A DNA stretch of 64,000 bases from Microthrixaceae bacterium (GTDB lineage Bacteria > Actinomycetota > Acidimicrobiia > Acidimicrobiales > Iamiaceae), in contig JADJDU010000011.1 of the NCBI GenBank assembly GCA_016702505.1, positions 62,001 through 126,000 on the forward strand, read 5' to 3'. Shown here in pieces: positions 25,483 to 33,704 of the stretch (within the stretch, counting starts at the first letter, position 1; each line of letters opens with the position of its first letter). Position numbers and translations under genes: made by a program. The notes below the pieces were generated by a model. That model had not been told where the DNA came from and did no database searches. It worked only from the letters and a program-made list of their open reading frames with translations.

Positions 25483-25983
25483 ATGAAGCGATACATCTAC
25501 CTGGTGATGTCGGTGCTGTTGGTGGCGGGCGCCGCCGCTTGCAGTTCCAGTGGAGACAAGGAAGCCGCCGATGACACGACCACCACCGCTGCCGAAGGCG
25601 GCGGTACCGATTCGGGAGATTCGGGAGATTCGGGAGATTCGGGAGATTCGGGCGACTCGCCCGAGACCACAGCGGCCGATTCGGGCGACAGCGGCACTGA
25701 CGAAGGCAGCGATGGTGGCTCCGACGTCGACACCGGTTCGATCGAGAACGCGGATGTGGCCGACTTCTGCCGTCAGGTCGACGAGGTCATCGAGAAGTAC
25801 GGCGATGTGCTGGCCGACCCGGAGGCCGACATCTCGGCCACCATGGAGGCCCTCGACCCGTTGATGGAACTGGCCGAAACGGCCATGAGCATCGACGTGT
25901 TCGACATGAGCGAGGCCGACACCGAAGCTCTCAACGCTTGCTCGGAGAAGCTCACCGAGGCCACCGAGAAGCTCAACTCCTGA
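25483..25983 (+). CDS. Small acidic lipoprotein with Gly-Asp-Ser repeats
   Basis: 166 aa from ATG 25483; the ribosome site GGAGGGAG fixes this start although the frame is open upstream. Residues 1-20 are a lipoprotein signal (VAGAAACSSS, Cys20). A Thr run and about six consecutive G-D-S triplets (25615-25660, a 9-nt DNA repeat gattcggga) form an acidic linker. The C-terminal 80 residues are helical with two Cys (ADFCRQVDEVIEK and LNACSEKL). Function unknown. The DNA repeat number may vary between strains. Confidence 0.75.
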   Translation: MKRYIYLVMSVLLVAGAAACSSSGDKEAADDTTTTAAEGGGTDSGDSGDSGDSGDSGDSPETTAADSGDSGTDEGSDGGSDVDTGSIENADVADFCRQVDEVIEKYGDVLADPEADISATMEALDPLMELAETAMSIDVFDMSEADTEALNACSEKLTEATEKLNS

Positions 25984-26023
25984 CCGGGACGGTGCGGGTG
26001 TCCCGGAGTGGTTGACTGTCGGG

Positions 26024-26269
26024 GTGAGCGACCTCGACCTCATCGAGAGCCAGGACATCCGCACCACTGAAGACGGCGACCACGAGCGGTTCGCTCACGT
26101 GGTGGTTCCCGCATCGGCGGTGACCGAGGCCTACATAACCGGAACCCCGGTGACGGCCTTGTGCGGCAAGACATGGGTCCCCACCCGCGATCCAGGGCGC
26201 TACCCGGTCTGCCCGACGTGCAAGGAGATCCTCGACGCGGCGCGAGCGATGCGCGGCGGCGGGGGTTGA
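26024..26269 (+). CDS. DUF3039 domain-containing protein
   Basis: 81 aa from GTG 26024. The pattern ERFAHVVVPASAVTEAYITG, then PVTALCGKTWVPTRDP and YPVCPTCKEI is typical of DUF3039, a small actinobacterial family with a C...CxxC arrangement that may bind zinc. Function unknown. It lies 40 nt downstream of the lipoprotein gene on the same strand. Confidence 0.85.
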   Translation: MSDLDLIESQDIRTTEDGDHERFAHVVVPASAVTEAYITGTPVTALCGKTWVPTRDPGRYPVCPTCKEILDAARAMRGGGG

Positions 26270-26290
26270 TCGGCCAAGTTCTCCCATGAG

Positions 26291-26395
26291 ACCTAGGGGA
26301 TAGGTCCGGGCGTCGCCGCTTCAAGGGCGACGCCTGGAAGGTTTCACCTCGGCCTAGCCATGCCGTTCACATGGGTCGGCTCGCCTAGCCTCTCG
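26291..26395. repeat. Dispersed structured intergenic element, copy 3 (divergent)
   Basis: It shares GGATAGGTCC at the left and CATGCCGT...ATGGGTCGGC at the right with the other copies. The centre differs in sequence but again forms a strong hairpin: GGCGTCGCC and GGCGACGCC around an 8-nt loop (26309-26334). GGATAGG can pair with CCTAGCC at the end with one mismatch. It lies 90 nt before the transporter start at 26485. Confidence 0.65.
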
Positions 26396-26484
26396 CCTTC
26401 TACCCCGGAGGCAGCTCCCCGGGACCTGATCGGAGCTGCGGCGGTGTCGGACCACCCGCCTCACCAAAACCGAGGTGCGAACCA

Positions 26485-27531
26485 GTGAGCGACCAGACGC
26501 CCGACGACGTCCCCGCCGACCCCACCGACCCCGCCCATCCCGCTCCCAGCGAGGTTTCGTCCACCCGTCCGGCAGCCAGCGAGCCGCCGTCGGGCACGGT
26601 GGTGGGCGATTCGGTGGTGGTCGACCTGACCCCCACCGGGTTGGCCCAGGCTCTGGCCCGTCACCACGCCGTCACGCCACCCAACCCCGCGGGAGGCGAT
26701 TCCGACGACGAACCCATCGGCCAGGCGATGACGTCTGAGGCCGATGTGCCCTCGATCCCCGGGAATCCGGTGATCGATCTGACCGAGCCCGACGCCTACC
26801 GCAGCGGTGCCGATCATCGGGGAGCCACACCGGTCCACTCGCCGGGCCCGGATCGACGGGTGGCACGCGCAAGCGGTGAGGTCACGGTGGGCACGGTGGC
26901 GTTGGTGTCCATCGGTGTCTACGTGGGTGCCCAAGTCATCTCCCAGGTGACCAGCCTCAAGATCGGCACGGTGGCCGACCGAGCGGTGGACATGGGCACG
27001 TTCATCTACCCGATCACCTTCACCTTGCGAGACATCATCCACAAGGCGGCGGGCCGCCGAGCGGCGCGGATCGCCATCTGGACCAGCGCCGGCGTCAACC
27101 TGTTCCTGGCCGCGTATCTGGCGTGGGCTGCCGCGTGGCCGACCGACCCGTCCTACCCGCTGGGGGCCGAGTACTCGGCGGTGCTGGGCCCACTGTGGCG
27201 GATCGTGATCGCTTCGCTGTTGGCCATGGTGGTCAGCGAGCTGATCGACACCGAGGTGTACCACTGGTGGGTTACCCGCATCACCACCCGGTTTCAATGG
27301 CTGCGGGTGCTTGTGTCCAACGCCATCAGCGTCCCGGTCGACAACCTGATCTTCGCGGTGGGTGCCTTCGCTCCCCTGTTCTTCTTGAGTCAATACCAAC
27401 GCGATCAGTCATTGCCGTGGGATGTCGTGTGGGACATCTTCTGGGTGAACCTGGTGGTCAAGGGGCTGGTGAGCCTGGCCTCGATCCCCTTCATCTACCT
27501 GACCAAGGACCGCCACCTCGACCAGGCGTGA
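26485..27531 (+). CDS. VUT/YhhQ family transporter, queuosine-precursor type
   Basis: 348 aa from GTG 26485 (GAGGTG upstream). The first 130 residues are polar and disordered, an unusual extension. The membrane part has about six TMs: VALVSIGVYVGAQVISQV, FIYPITFTLRDIIHKAAGR (the conserved TLRD segment), NLFLAAYLAWAAAW, LWRIVIASLLAMVVSELIDTEVYHW, LVSNAISVPVDNLIFAVGAF and FWVNLVVKGLVSLASIPFIY. The motifs match the family that imports preQ0/preQ1 or queuine. No queuosine biosynthesis gene or known preQ1 aptamer is visible here; structured element copy 3 lies directly upstream. Confidence 0.85.
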   Translation: MSDQTPDDVPADPTDPAHPAPSEVSSTRPAASEPPSGTVVGDSVVVDLTPTGLAQALARHHAVTPPNPAGGDSDDEPIGQAMTSEADVPSIPGNPVIDLTEPDAYRSGADHRGATPVHSPGPDRRVARASGEVTVGTVALVSIGVYVGAQVISQVTSLKIGTVADRAVDMGTFIYPITFTLRDIIHKAAGRRAARIAIWTSAGVNLFLAAYLAWAAAWPTDPSYPLGAEYSAVLGPLWRIVIASLLAMVVSELIDTEVYHWWVTRITTRFQWLRVLVSNAISVPVDNLIFAVGAFAPLFFLSQYQRDQSLPWDVVWDIFWVNLVVKGLVSLASIPFIYLTKDRHLDQA

Positions 27532-27683
27532 GTACAGTGAAGCCCCCTTCACCACAGAGCAGCCACGAACCACCAACCACAGCACGTAGCTCGACGGGTG
27601 CCGGCGTCCAGGGGTGGGGCGGGTAGCGTCGGCGCCGCCCGGCCGCAGATCCGGCCGGGGGTACTCCCGGGGAGGGATCAGTT

Positions 27684-28631
27684 GTGGCGACGTTGAGCAA
27701 GGTTGTGGTGACGGGCGGTGCGGGGTTCATCGGCGCCAACCTGTGTCGCCACCTGGTCGAATCGGGTGCGACGGCAGAGGTGGTGGCCTACGACAACCTG
27801 TCCACCGGTTTCGCCACGAACGTAGACGGCCTGGCCGGAGTCACCCTGGTGGAGGGTGACATCTTGGACCAAGCCCACCTCACCGAGGTGTTGGACGGGG
27901 CAGATGCCGTGGTGCACCTGGCGGCGCGCCCCAGCGTGCCCAAGTCGATCGAGGATCCCCTGGCCAGCCACGACGCCAACGCCACCGGCACCATCCGGGT
28001 GCTGGAGGCCATGCGTGCCGCGGGAACCAAACGGGTGGTGGTGGCATCGTCGTCGTCGGTTTACGGCGCCAACCCCACACTTCCCAAGGTCGAGACCCTG
28101 ACGCCGATGCCGGTGAGCCCCTACGCCGTGTCCAAGCTGGCGACGGAGTCCTACGCCTTGTCCTACCAGCAGGTTTTCGGTCTGGAGGCGGTGGCGTTCC
28201 GGTTCTTCAACGTGTTCGGTCCCCTTCAGCGGGCGGGCCACGCCTATGCCGCGGTGGTGCCAGCCTTCGTTGACGCGGCACTGGCCGGGCGCCCGCTGCC
28301 GGTACACGGTGACGGAGGCCAGACCCGTGACTTCACCTATGTGGGCAGCGTGGCCGAGGTGATCACCGAGGTGATGGCCCGGGGTCTCACGTCGCCGACC
28401 CCGGTGAACCTGGCCTTCGGCACCCGGTATTCGCTTCTCGAGGTGATCGCCCTGCTGGAGCAGATCTTGGGCCGTCCACTGGAGCGCCACCACGTGGACC
28501 CCCGGGCCGGTGACGTGCGCGACTCCCAGGCCGACCAGAGCGCGCTACGGGTGTTGGTGGCGGGCCTGGAACCGGTCGACCTCGAAACCGGCCTGCGCCA
28601 GACGATCGCCTGGTTCGAGACGCTCACCTGA
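27684..28631 (+). CDS. NAD-dependent sugar epimerase/dehydratase (UDP-glucose 4-epimerase-like)
   Basis: 315 aa from GTG 27684 (GGGAGGGA upstream). Extended SDR: NAD site VTGGAGFIGANL, VVHLAARPSV, the catalytic Ser region SSSSVYGANPTLP and Y-x3-K in SPYAVSKL, then FRFFNVFGPLQ and VHGDGGQTRDFTYV. These fit UDP-glucose/UDP-GlcNAc 4-epimerases and related nucleotide-sugar enzymes; the exact sugar cannot be read from sequence. Transcribed alone, after a 152-nt gap without other features. Confidence 0.85.
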   Translation: MATLSKVVVTGGAGFIGANLCRHLVESGATAEVVAYDNLSTGFATNVDGLAGVTLVEGDILDQAHLTEVLDGADAVVHLAARPSVPKSIEDPLASHDANATGTIRVLEAMRAAGTKRVVVASSSSVYGANPTLPKVETLTPMPVSPYAVSKLATESYALSYQQVFGLEAVAFRFFNVFGPLQRAGHAYAAVVPAFVDAALAGRPLPVHGDGGQTRDFTYVGSVAEVITEVMARGLTSPTPVNLAFGTRYSLLEVIALLEQILGRPLERHHVDPRAGDVRDSQADQSALRVLVAGLEPVDLETGLRQTIAWFETLT

Positions 28632-28698
28632 CAGCGCGGCAGCAGGCGTTCGGACAGAACCCGGCTCTCGCCACCCAGGGGACAGAAGTCACAATATA

Positions 28699-28728
28699 TT
28701 CCCTGGGAAATAGTTTCACTTGCTAAGT
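28699..28728. promoter_or_regulatory. Two adjacent palindromes in the marR promoter region
   Basis: TTCCCTGGGAA (28699-28709) and ACTTGCTAAGT (28718-28728) lie in an unusually AT-rich stretch 24-53 nt upstream of the MarR-family start. ACTT-n3-AAGT resembles typical MarR-family operators, so self-repression of the marR-MFS pair is likely (inference). Confidence 0.55.
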
Positions 28729-28751
28729 AGTTGTGGTGCATGATGGATGTC

Positions 28752-29336
28752 ATGACCACTGCTCCCCCGTCCCTCGACCTCGACCGGGAGGATCTGGTGG
28801 AGGACGCGGAACGGCTGCGGCTGGCCACCACCCGTCTGGCACGCATCTTGCGCCAGGAGACCCACACCGGTCTGACCCCCACCCAGGTGGCGGCCCTGGC
28901 CACCCTGCAACGGATGGGTGCAGTACCGCTGAAGGCCCTGGCCGAGGCCGAACGGATCAGCGCCCCCACCGCCACCAAGGTGGTCGACAAGTTGGCCGAG
29001 GTCGACCTGGTGGAGCGCCTCCCCCACCCCGACGACCGCCGGGTCACGCTGGTGTCAGTGACGCCAGCAGGCCATGACCTTCTGGCGGCCACCCGCCGTC
29101 ACAAGACGGCATGGTTGGCCACCCGACTGGCCGATCTGTCCCCCACCGACCGAAGTCGCCTACTCGACGCGGTGGAGGTGATCGAACACCTTGTCGCCCC
29201 TGATGCCGCGGGGTCTGCCTCACCCACCGACGACATTCCAGTCGTCACCACCACGGCCACCGGCACGGGCACGGCCACCGGTCGCCCCGTCAAATCCGCC
29301 AGAACGACCAAGACCGCCAAGGAGGGAACACCATGA
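28752..29336 (+). CDS. MarR family transcriptional regulator
   Basis: 194 aa from ATG 28752 (ATG 28743 is also possible). Winged-helix region: LTPTQVAALATLQRMG, LKALAEAERISAPTATKVVDKLAEVDLVERL (recognition helix) and the wing PHPDDRRVTLVSVT with the conserved D-x-R. The C-terminal 45 residues are a Thr/Lys-rich tail outside the family core. Its stop overlaps the start of the MFS transporter by 4 nt (ATGA), so it most likely controls that exporter in response to a small molecule. Confidence 0.92.
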   Translation: MTTAPPSLDLDREDLVEDAERLRLATTRLARILRQETHTGLTPTQVAALATLQRMGAVPLKALAEAERISAPTATKVVDKLAEVDLVERLPHPDDRRVTLVSVTPAGHDLLAATRRHKTAWLATRLADLSPTDRSRLLDAVEVIEHLVAPDAAGSASPTDDIPVVTTTATGTGTATGRPVKSARTTKTAKEGTP

Positions 29337-30613
29337 CCGATCGCATCAAGGGCGCCTCCGCAGACACGTTCCGCTCGTTGCGGACCCGCAACTTCCGCCT
29401 CTTCTTCCTGGGTCAACTGGTGAGCCAAACCGGCACGTGGCTGTCGATGATCACCCAAACCCTGCTGGTCTTGAACCTGACGGCTTCCGGGGTGGCACTG
29501 GGGGCGTTGACCGCCTTCCAGTTCGGGCCGATGCTGGTGTTGGGGGCATGGGCCGGGGCGGTGGCGGACCGCGCCGACAAGCGCCGCCTGTTGATCACCG
29601 TCCAGTCCCTGTCGATGCTTCAGTCGCTGGCGTTGGGGGCGCTGGTTTTGAGCGGTCACGCGTCGCTCGGGGTGATCTACGCCCTGGCCGCGGTCCACGG
29701 AGTGATAAACGCCTTCGACAACCCGGCCCGACGTTCGTTCGTTGTCGAGATGGTGTCCGACGCCGACCTCCCCAACGCCGTGAGCCTGAACAGCGCGGTG
29801 ATGACCGGTTCGCGGGTGCTGGGCCCGGCCGCGGCCGGGGCGTTGGTTGTGGCCTTCGGCTACGGCTGGCCGTTCGTCATAGACGGCCTGTCGTATGTGG
29901 CCGTGATCGCCGGCTTGGTGATGATGCGACCCGGGGAGCTGAACCGGGCCGAGCCGGCACCTCGCCAACCGGGTCAGGTCCGCGACGGGTTGCGCTACCT
30001 GCACAACACCCCCGAGTTGTTCGTGCCCATGGTGATGATGACCATCATCGGCACCTTGGCCTTCAACTTCTCGGTGACCATGCCGCTGCTGATCGAGGGA
30101 CCGCTGGGCGGCGGGACGTCTTCATTCACCACGTTGTTCTCCATCGTGAGTCTCGGTTCGTTGCTCGGGGCTCTGGCCACGGCCAGACGCGCCAGCGTGG
30201 ATGGACACCATGTGGTGGTGGGGGCAACCGGTTTCGGGCTGTCGCTGGCCGCTCTGGCTGTTGCCCCCAACCTGGCCGCGGCCTTCGTGGTTGCCCCGGT
30301 CCTAGGCGTGACATCGATCCTGTTCCTCACATCGTCGACCGCAACCGTGCAACTCCTAGCCGACCCGGTCTACCGGGGTCGGGTGCTGGCCATCCAGGCC
30401 ATGGTCTTCTTGGGTTCGACACCGATCGGTGGCCCGCTGGTGGGTTGGGTGGCCGATTCCGTCGGCCCTCGCCTCGCCGTGGCGTTGGGGGCGGTGGCCT
30501 GCCTGGGGGCTGCCGTCTACGGCCATCGAGCCATGGACCGAATGACGCCGACCAACCCCCTCCAGGGCGCCCACGACACGACCGAGACCGCCACGGTGAC
30601 CCTGGCTGACTAA
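29333..30613 (+). CDS. MFS transporter, MFS_3 (EntS-like) exporter
   Basis: 426 aa with 12 predicted TMs. It begins with FRSLRTRNFRLFFLGQLVSQTGTWLSM, the typical MFS_3 start, and has AVADRADKRRLLITVQSL, the conserved cytoplasmic loop between TM2 and TM3. VFLGSTPIGGPLVGWVAD matches the TM10-11 region. Relatives export siderophores, macrolides or other drugs. Translationally coupled to the MarR regulator. A strong hairpin follows the stop (30640-30667). Confidence 0.9.
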   Translation: MTDRIKGASADTFRSLRTRNFRLFFLGQLVSQTGTWLSMITQTLLVLNLTASGVALGALTAFQFGPMLVLGAWAGAVADRADKRRLLITVQSLSMLQSLALGALVLSGHASLGVIYALAAVHGVINAFDNPARRSFVVEMVSDADLPNAVSLNSAVMTGSRVLGPAAAGALVVAFGYGWPFVIDGLSYVAVIAGLVMMRPGELNRAEPAPRQPGQVRDGLRYLHNTPELFVPMVMMTIIGTLAFNFSVTMPLLIEGPLGGGTSSFTTLFSIVSLGSLLGALATARRASVDGHHVVVGATGFGLSLAALAVAPNLAAAFVVAPVLGVTSILFLTSSTATVQLLADPVYRGRVLAIQAMVFLGSTPIGGPLVGWVADSVGPRLAVALGAVACLGAAVYGHRAMDRMTPTNPLQGAHDTTETATVTLAD

Positions 30614-30639
30614 TCCTGGATCCGCCAAAGGCAGAGCCT

Positions 30640-30667
30640 CCCCGCCCACAACCTTTGGTGGGCGGGG
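30640..30667 (+). terminator. Hairpin downstream of MFS gene
   Basis: CCCCGCCCAC and GTGGGCGGGG form a perfect 10-bp stem with an 8-nt loop, 27 nt after the MFS stop. No T tract follows, as is common in actinobacteria. Confidence 0.65.
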
Positions 30668-30699
30668 TCGGTCCTGGGCAGGGGGGTTAGCGTCCGGGG

Positions 30700-31752
30700 G
30701 TGCCCGTGACCGGTGATCAGCCCTCATACCTTCAACCGTCGGCCGTCATCGGGGGTGGGACAGGCGCGGTGAAGTTCTCGGCAACCCAGACCTCGGGCTC
30801 AGGGGCAACAGCGGACGAGCCCGCCCCCACGACGCATGGTCAAGCCGACCCCAGTTCTGGCGGGCTCCGAAGCGACGACGACCTCTCCTCGGTCGGGCAC
30901 GTTTCCCCCGGCGAGGCCGGTTCTGCCCCCACAGGGCACGTCGGCCGCGGCGAGGCGGTGCTCACCTGGGCGGTGCGGGGTCCTCAATGCGAAGCCGTTC
31001 TCACCTGGTCCGACACCGAACCCGACGATGACGCCAGTGTCGGGCCCCTGGCCGATGCCGTGGCTGGCGAACTCATCCGGCTTCGGTCCGAACTGGAGTC
31101 GAACTCACCGCCGATCCAGGTGCTGCTTGTCGCCGACCACCGAGGCGCGAGCGTCCATCCGTTGCCCGAAACCGCAGCCAACGCCGCTGGCCTGACCGAG
31201 GTGAGAGACCTGTTCGAACTGCGTCGGCCGCTACCAGTCGAGAGGGATCACCCGGCTCGGGACATGGCACCACCACTCGCTCCCCGGGCCTTCCGCCCTG
31301 GCTATGACGACGATGCATGGCTGAGGATCAACAACCGGGCCTTTGCCACCCACCCTGACCAGGGTCGAGAGACACCTTCCACGCTGGAGTCACGGATGGC
31401 AGAGCCGTGGTTCGATGCAGCGGACTTCCTGGTATTGGACGACCTGGACCGCCCCGATGAGCTCTCGGGGTTCTGTTGGACCAAGGTGGAAATCGACGAC
31501 ACCGCCAACCCCGGCCCAGGATCTGGGGAGATATACGTGATCGCAGTGGACCCGGCTCACCACGGCGAAGGGCTCGGTGCCGCGCTGGTCCTGGCCGGCC
31601 TCGACCACATGACCGAACGAGGTGTCACCACCGCCACGCTTTATGTAGATGAGACCAACACCGCGGCCCGGAGCCTGTACAACCGGCTGGGCTTCGTCGT
31701 GCACCACCGACGCCGGGTACGCACAACCCCAATGGAACCGGTGACGCAGTGA
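30700..31752 (+). CDS. mshD: Mycothiol synthase
   Basis: 350 aa from GTG 30700, longer than the usual roughly 300 because of a disordered N-terminal segment of about 75 residues. It acetylates Cys-GlcN-Ins to mycothiol. Two GNAT domains: a degenerate N-terminal one (about 80-165) and the active C-terminal one (about 190-345). The latter has RINNRAFATHPDQG (MshD signature), GEIYVIAVDPAHHGEGLG (acetyl-CoA loop) and TLYVDETNTAARSLYNRLGF. The stop overlaps the rlmN start by 4 nt (GTGA). mscR at 3.5 kb uses the product as cofactor. Confidence 0.9.
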   Translation: MPVTGDQPSYLQPSAVIGGGTGAVKFSATQTSGSGATADEPAPTTHGQADPSSGGLRSDDDLSSVGHVSPGEAGSAPTGHVGRGEAVLTWAVRGPQCEAVLTWSDTEPDDDASVGPLADAVAGELIRLRSELESNSPPIQVLLVADHRGASVHPLPETAANAAGLTEVRDLFELRRPLPVERDHPARDMAPPLAPRAFRPGYDDDAWLRINNRAFATHPDQGRETPSTLESRMAEPWFDAADFLVLDDLDRPDELSGFCWTKVEIDDTANPGPGSGEIYVIAVDPAHHGEGLGAALVLAGLDHMTERGVTTATLYVDETNTAARSLYNRLGFVVHHRRRVRTTPMEPVTQ

Positions 31753-32993
31753 GCGAGGGTGACGGCGAGATACCCGCCCACGAGCGGCGGCGCGGCTCGC
31801 AAAAAGGCGATGACCCGACCACGGACTTCCCTCCAACGGCCGGCGACGACTCGTCCAATGGCCGCTCGACCGATGACGCCCACTCCGCCGATAGCGACCA
31901 CTCGATGGGTGCGAGCGGGGATCGGTCGACACGGTCCCGATACGACTGGAGCCGCGACCAGCTGGCTGACCTTCTGGCTGACCAGCCCCGGTACCGAGTC
32001 GACCAGGTCTGGACCGGCCTGTACGGCCACGGGGACGAACCCGAGGACTGGTCAAACCTGCCCAAGAGCCTTCGTTCGAATCTCACGGTGGCCCTACCGT
32101 CGGCATTGAGGTTGGCAGCCGAGTCGGTGAGCGACGACGGCGACACCGTGAAGTGGTTGTGGACGCTGGCTGACGGCCACCAGGTCGAGACGGTGTTGAT
32201 GCACTACCCCGATCGGGCCACCGTATGTGTGTCATCGCAGGCTGGCTGTGCCATGGCCTGCGGATTCTGTGCCACCGGTCAGGCCGGCTTCGACCGTCAC
32301 CTCACCACCGGCGAGATCGTCGAGCAGGTCGTGCGAGCCCGGCGTCGAGCCAGATCAGATGGTCGACGGCTCTCCAATGTGGTGTTCATGGGCATGGGCG
32401 AACCGTTCGCCAACTACGACCGAACATGGGCGGCAGTGGAACGGATCCATGATGATCTTGGCATGGGCGCCCGCCACTTGACCCTGTCCACCGTTGGCAT
32501 CGTGCCGGGCATCAGGCGCCTCGCCGAGGCGTCTCTGCCGGTGAACCTGGCTGTTTCTCTGCACGTCGCCAACGACATCGAACGTGACGAACTGGTGCCC
32601 ATCAACAGGCGTTACCCGTTGAAGGTGCTGGCCGAGGCCTGTCACCACTACGTGGAGGCCACCCATCGACGCCTGTCCTTCGAATGGGCCCTGATCCATG
32701 GCGTGAACGACAGCGAGCGCCATGCCCGTGAGTTGGCCGCCTACGCCCGACCGCTTCGTGCCCACGTGAACCTCATCCCCCTCAACCCGACTCCTGGATA
32801 TCGGGTGAGGGGCTCATCGCCAGTTCAGGTTCGCCGCTTCGCCAGCGTGCTCGGAGATCTCGGGATCAACGCAACCGTCAGGCGAACCCGCGGTACCGAC
32901 ATCGACGCGGCCTGCGGCCAGCTCCGTGCCACTCACTCGACCGCGGTCGCATCTCCCAGCAGGTCCAGTCACAGAACTCAGGGTGAGACGTGA
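31749..32993 (+). CDS. rlmN: Dual-specificity 23S rRNA/tRNA adenine-C2 methyltransferase
   Basis: 414 aa from GTG 31749, coupled to mshD. Radical-SAM enzyme that methylates A2503 of 23S rRNA and A37 of tRNA. The [4Fe-4S] motif is CAMACGFC, followed by TGEIVEQVV, FMGMGEPFANYD, LSTVGIVPGIRRLA and SLHVANDIERDELVPINRRY. The C-terminal Cys region (DIDAACGQL) contributes the catalytic cysteine. The N-terminal 60 residues are a poorly conserved acidic/polar extension. The last 25 residues are Ser/Arg-rich. Confidence 0.95.
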   Translation: MSEGDGEIPAHERRRGSQKGDDPTTDFPPTAGDDSSNGRSTDDAHSADSDHSMGASGDRSTRSRYDWSRDQLADLLADQPRYRVDQVWTGLYGHGDEPEDWSNLPKSLRSNLTVALPSALRLAAESVSDDGDTVKWLWTLADGHQVETVLMHYPDRATVCVSSQAGCAMACGFCATGQAGFDRHLTTGEIVEQVVRARRRARSDGRRLSNVVFMGMGEPFANYDRTWAAVERIHDDLGMGARHLTLSTVGIVPGIRRLAEASLPVNLAVSLHVANDIERDELVPINRRYPLKVLAEACHHYVEATHRRLSFEWALIHGVNDSERHARELAAYARPLRAHVNLIPLNPTPGYRVRGSSPVQVRRFASVLGDLGINATVRRTRGTDIDAACGQLRATHSTAVASPSRSSHRTQGET

Positions 32994-33072
32994 CCGACCT
33001 CCAACCAGGCGCGCCGAAAGGCCAGCCGGCTCATAGACGCGGCCTAGGACCCGAGCTGTCGGCGCGCCGGAA

Positions 33073-33087
33073 CTGACGGGCCGTCAG
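33073..33087. promoter_or_regulatory. Operator-like palindrome upstream of maoC (shared with 36243-36259)
   Basis: CTGACG-GGC-CGTCAG, 23 nt before the MaoC ATG. The same half-sites with the same 3-nt centre length occur before the acyl-CoA synthetase at 36279, which suggests one repressor (TetR-type) for both. Confidence 0.65.
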
Positions 33088-33110
33088 GTCTTCGTGGCAT
33101 GCTGGGCGCC

Positions 33111-33572
33111 ATGACCACGGTTATCAACGGCATTGCCGGACTCAAGGAACTCGTCGGTACCCACCTCGGGTACTCCGACTACATGGAGATCACCCAGGAA
33201 CGGGTGAACACATTCGCTGACGCCACCGGCGACCACCAGTGGATCCACGTCGATCCGGAGCGGGCCAAGGCCGAGAGCCCCTTCGGCGGGCCGATCGCCC
33301 ACGGCTACCTCACCTTGTCTCTGGGGCCGGCCCTAGCTCCCCAGATCATGAAGGTCGAAGGCGTGAAGATGGGCGTCAACTACGGCTGCGCCAAGGTGCG
33401 GTTCCCGTCACCGGTTCCGGTCGGCTCCAACCTCCGCCTCGGCGCCGAGCTCACCGCGGTCGAGGACCTGCCCAACAACGGGGCCCAGGTGTACATGACC
33501 TTCACATTCGAAGTGGAGGGCGCCTCCAAGCCTTCGTGTGTCAGCGAGATCATCTTCCGCTACTACGAGTGA
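33111..33572 (+). CDS. MaoC family (R)-enoyl-CoA hydratase
   Basis: 153 aa from ATG 33111 (a TTG/ATG 12 nt earlier is less likely). Hot-dog fold enzyme: the hydratase-2 motif FADATGDHQWIHVDPERA carries the catalytic Asp/His, and FGGPIAHGYLTLSL is the second conserved block. It likely hydrates trans-2-enoyl-CoA to (R)-3-hydroxyacyl-CoA in fatty-acid or related metabolism. A palindromic operator precedes it and a hairpin follows. Confidence 0.9.
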   Translation: MTTVINGIAGLKELVGTHLGYSDYMEITQERVNTFADATGDHQWIHVDPERAKAESPFGGPIAHGYLTLSLGPALAPQIMKVEGVKMGVNYGCAKVRFPSPVPVGSNLRLGAELTAVEDLPNNGAQVYMTFTFEVEGASKPSCVSEIIFRYYE

Positions 33573-33580
33573 CATCCCGC

Positions 33581-33609
33581 GGCGGCGGGTGGTTCAACCG
33601 CCCGTCGCC
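33581..33609 (+). terminator. Hairpin downstream of maoC
   Basis: GGCGGCGGGTGG and CCGCCCGTCGCC form a 12-bp stem with two G-T wobbles and a 5-nt loop, 8 nt after the stop. Confidence 0.65.
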
Positions 33610-33704
33610 GTACGGACACATTTCCCCTTGCCACGCCGCCGAGGGACCAGCGGTCCGCCAGCGGTTCCGAACACCCCGGTCGAAGTCGGAGACGCTGGTA
33701 GAGG

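Noticed and set aside
33004..33072. Inverted GGCGCGCCG/CGGCGCGCC pair around 33010-33068
   Set aside because: Arms are 9 nt but separated by over 40 nt; it could be chance in GC-rich DNA and no regulatory context supports it.
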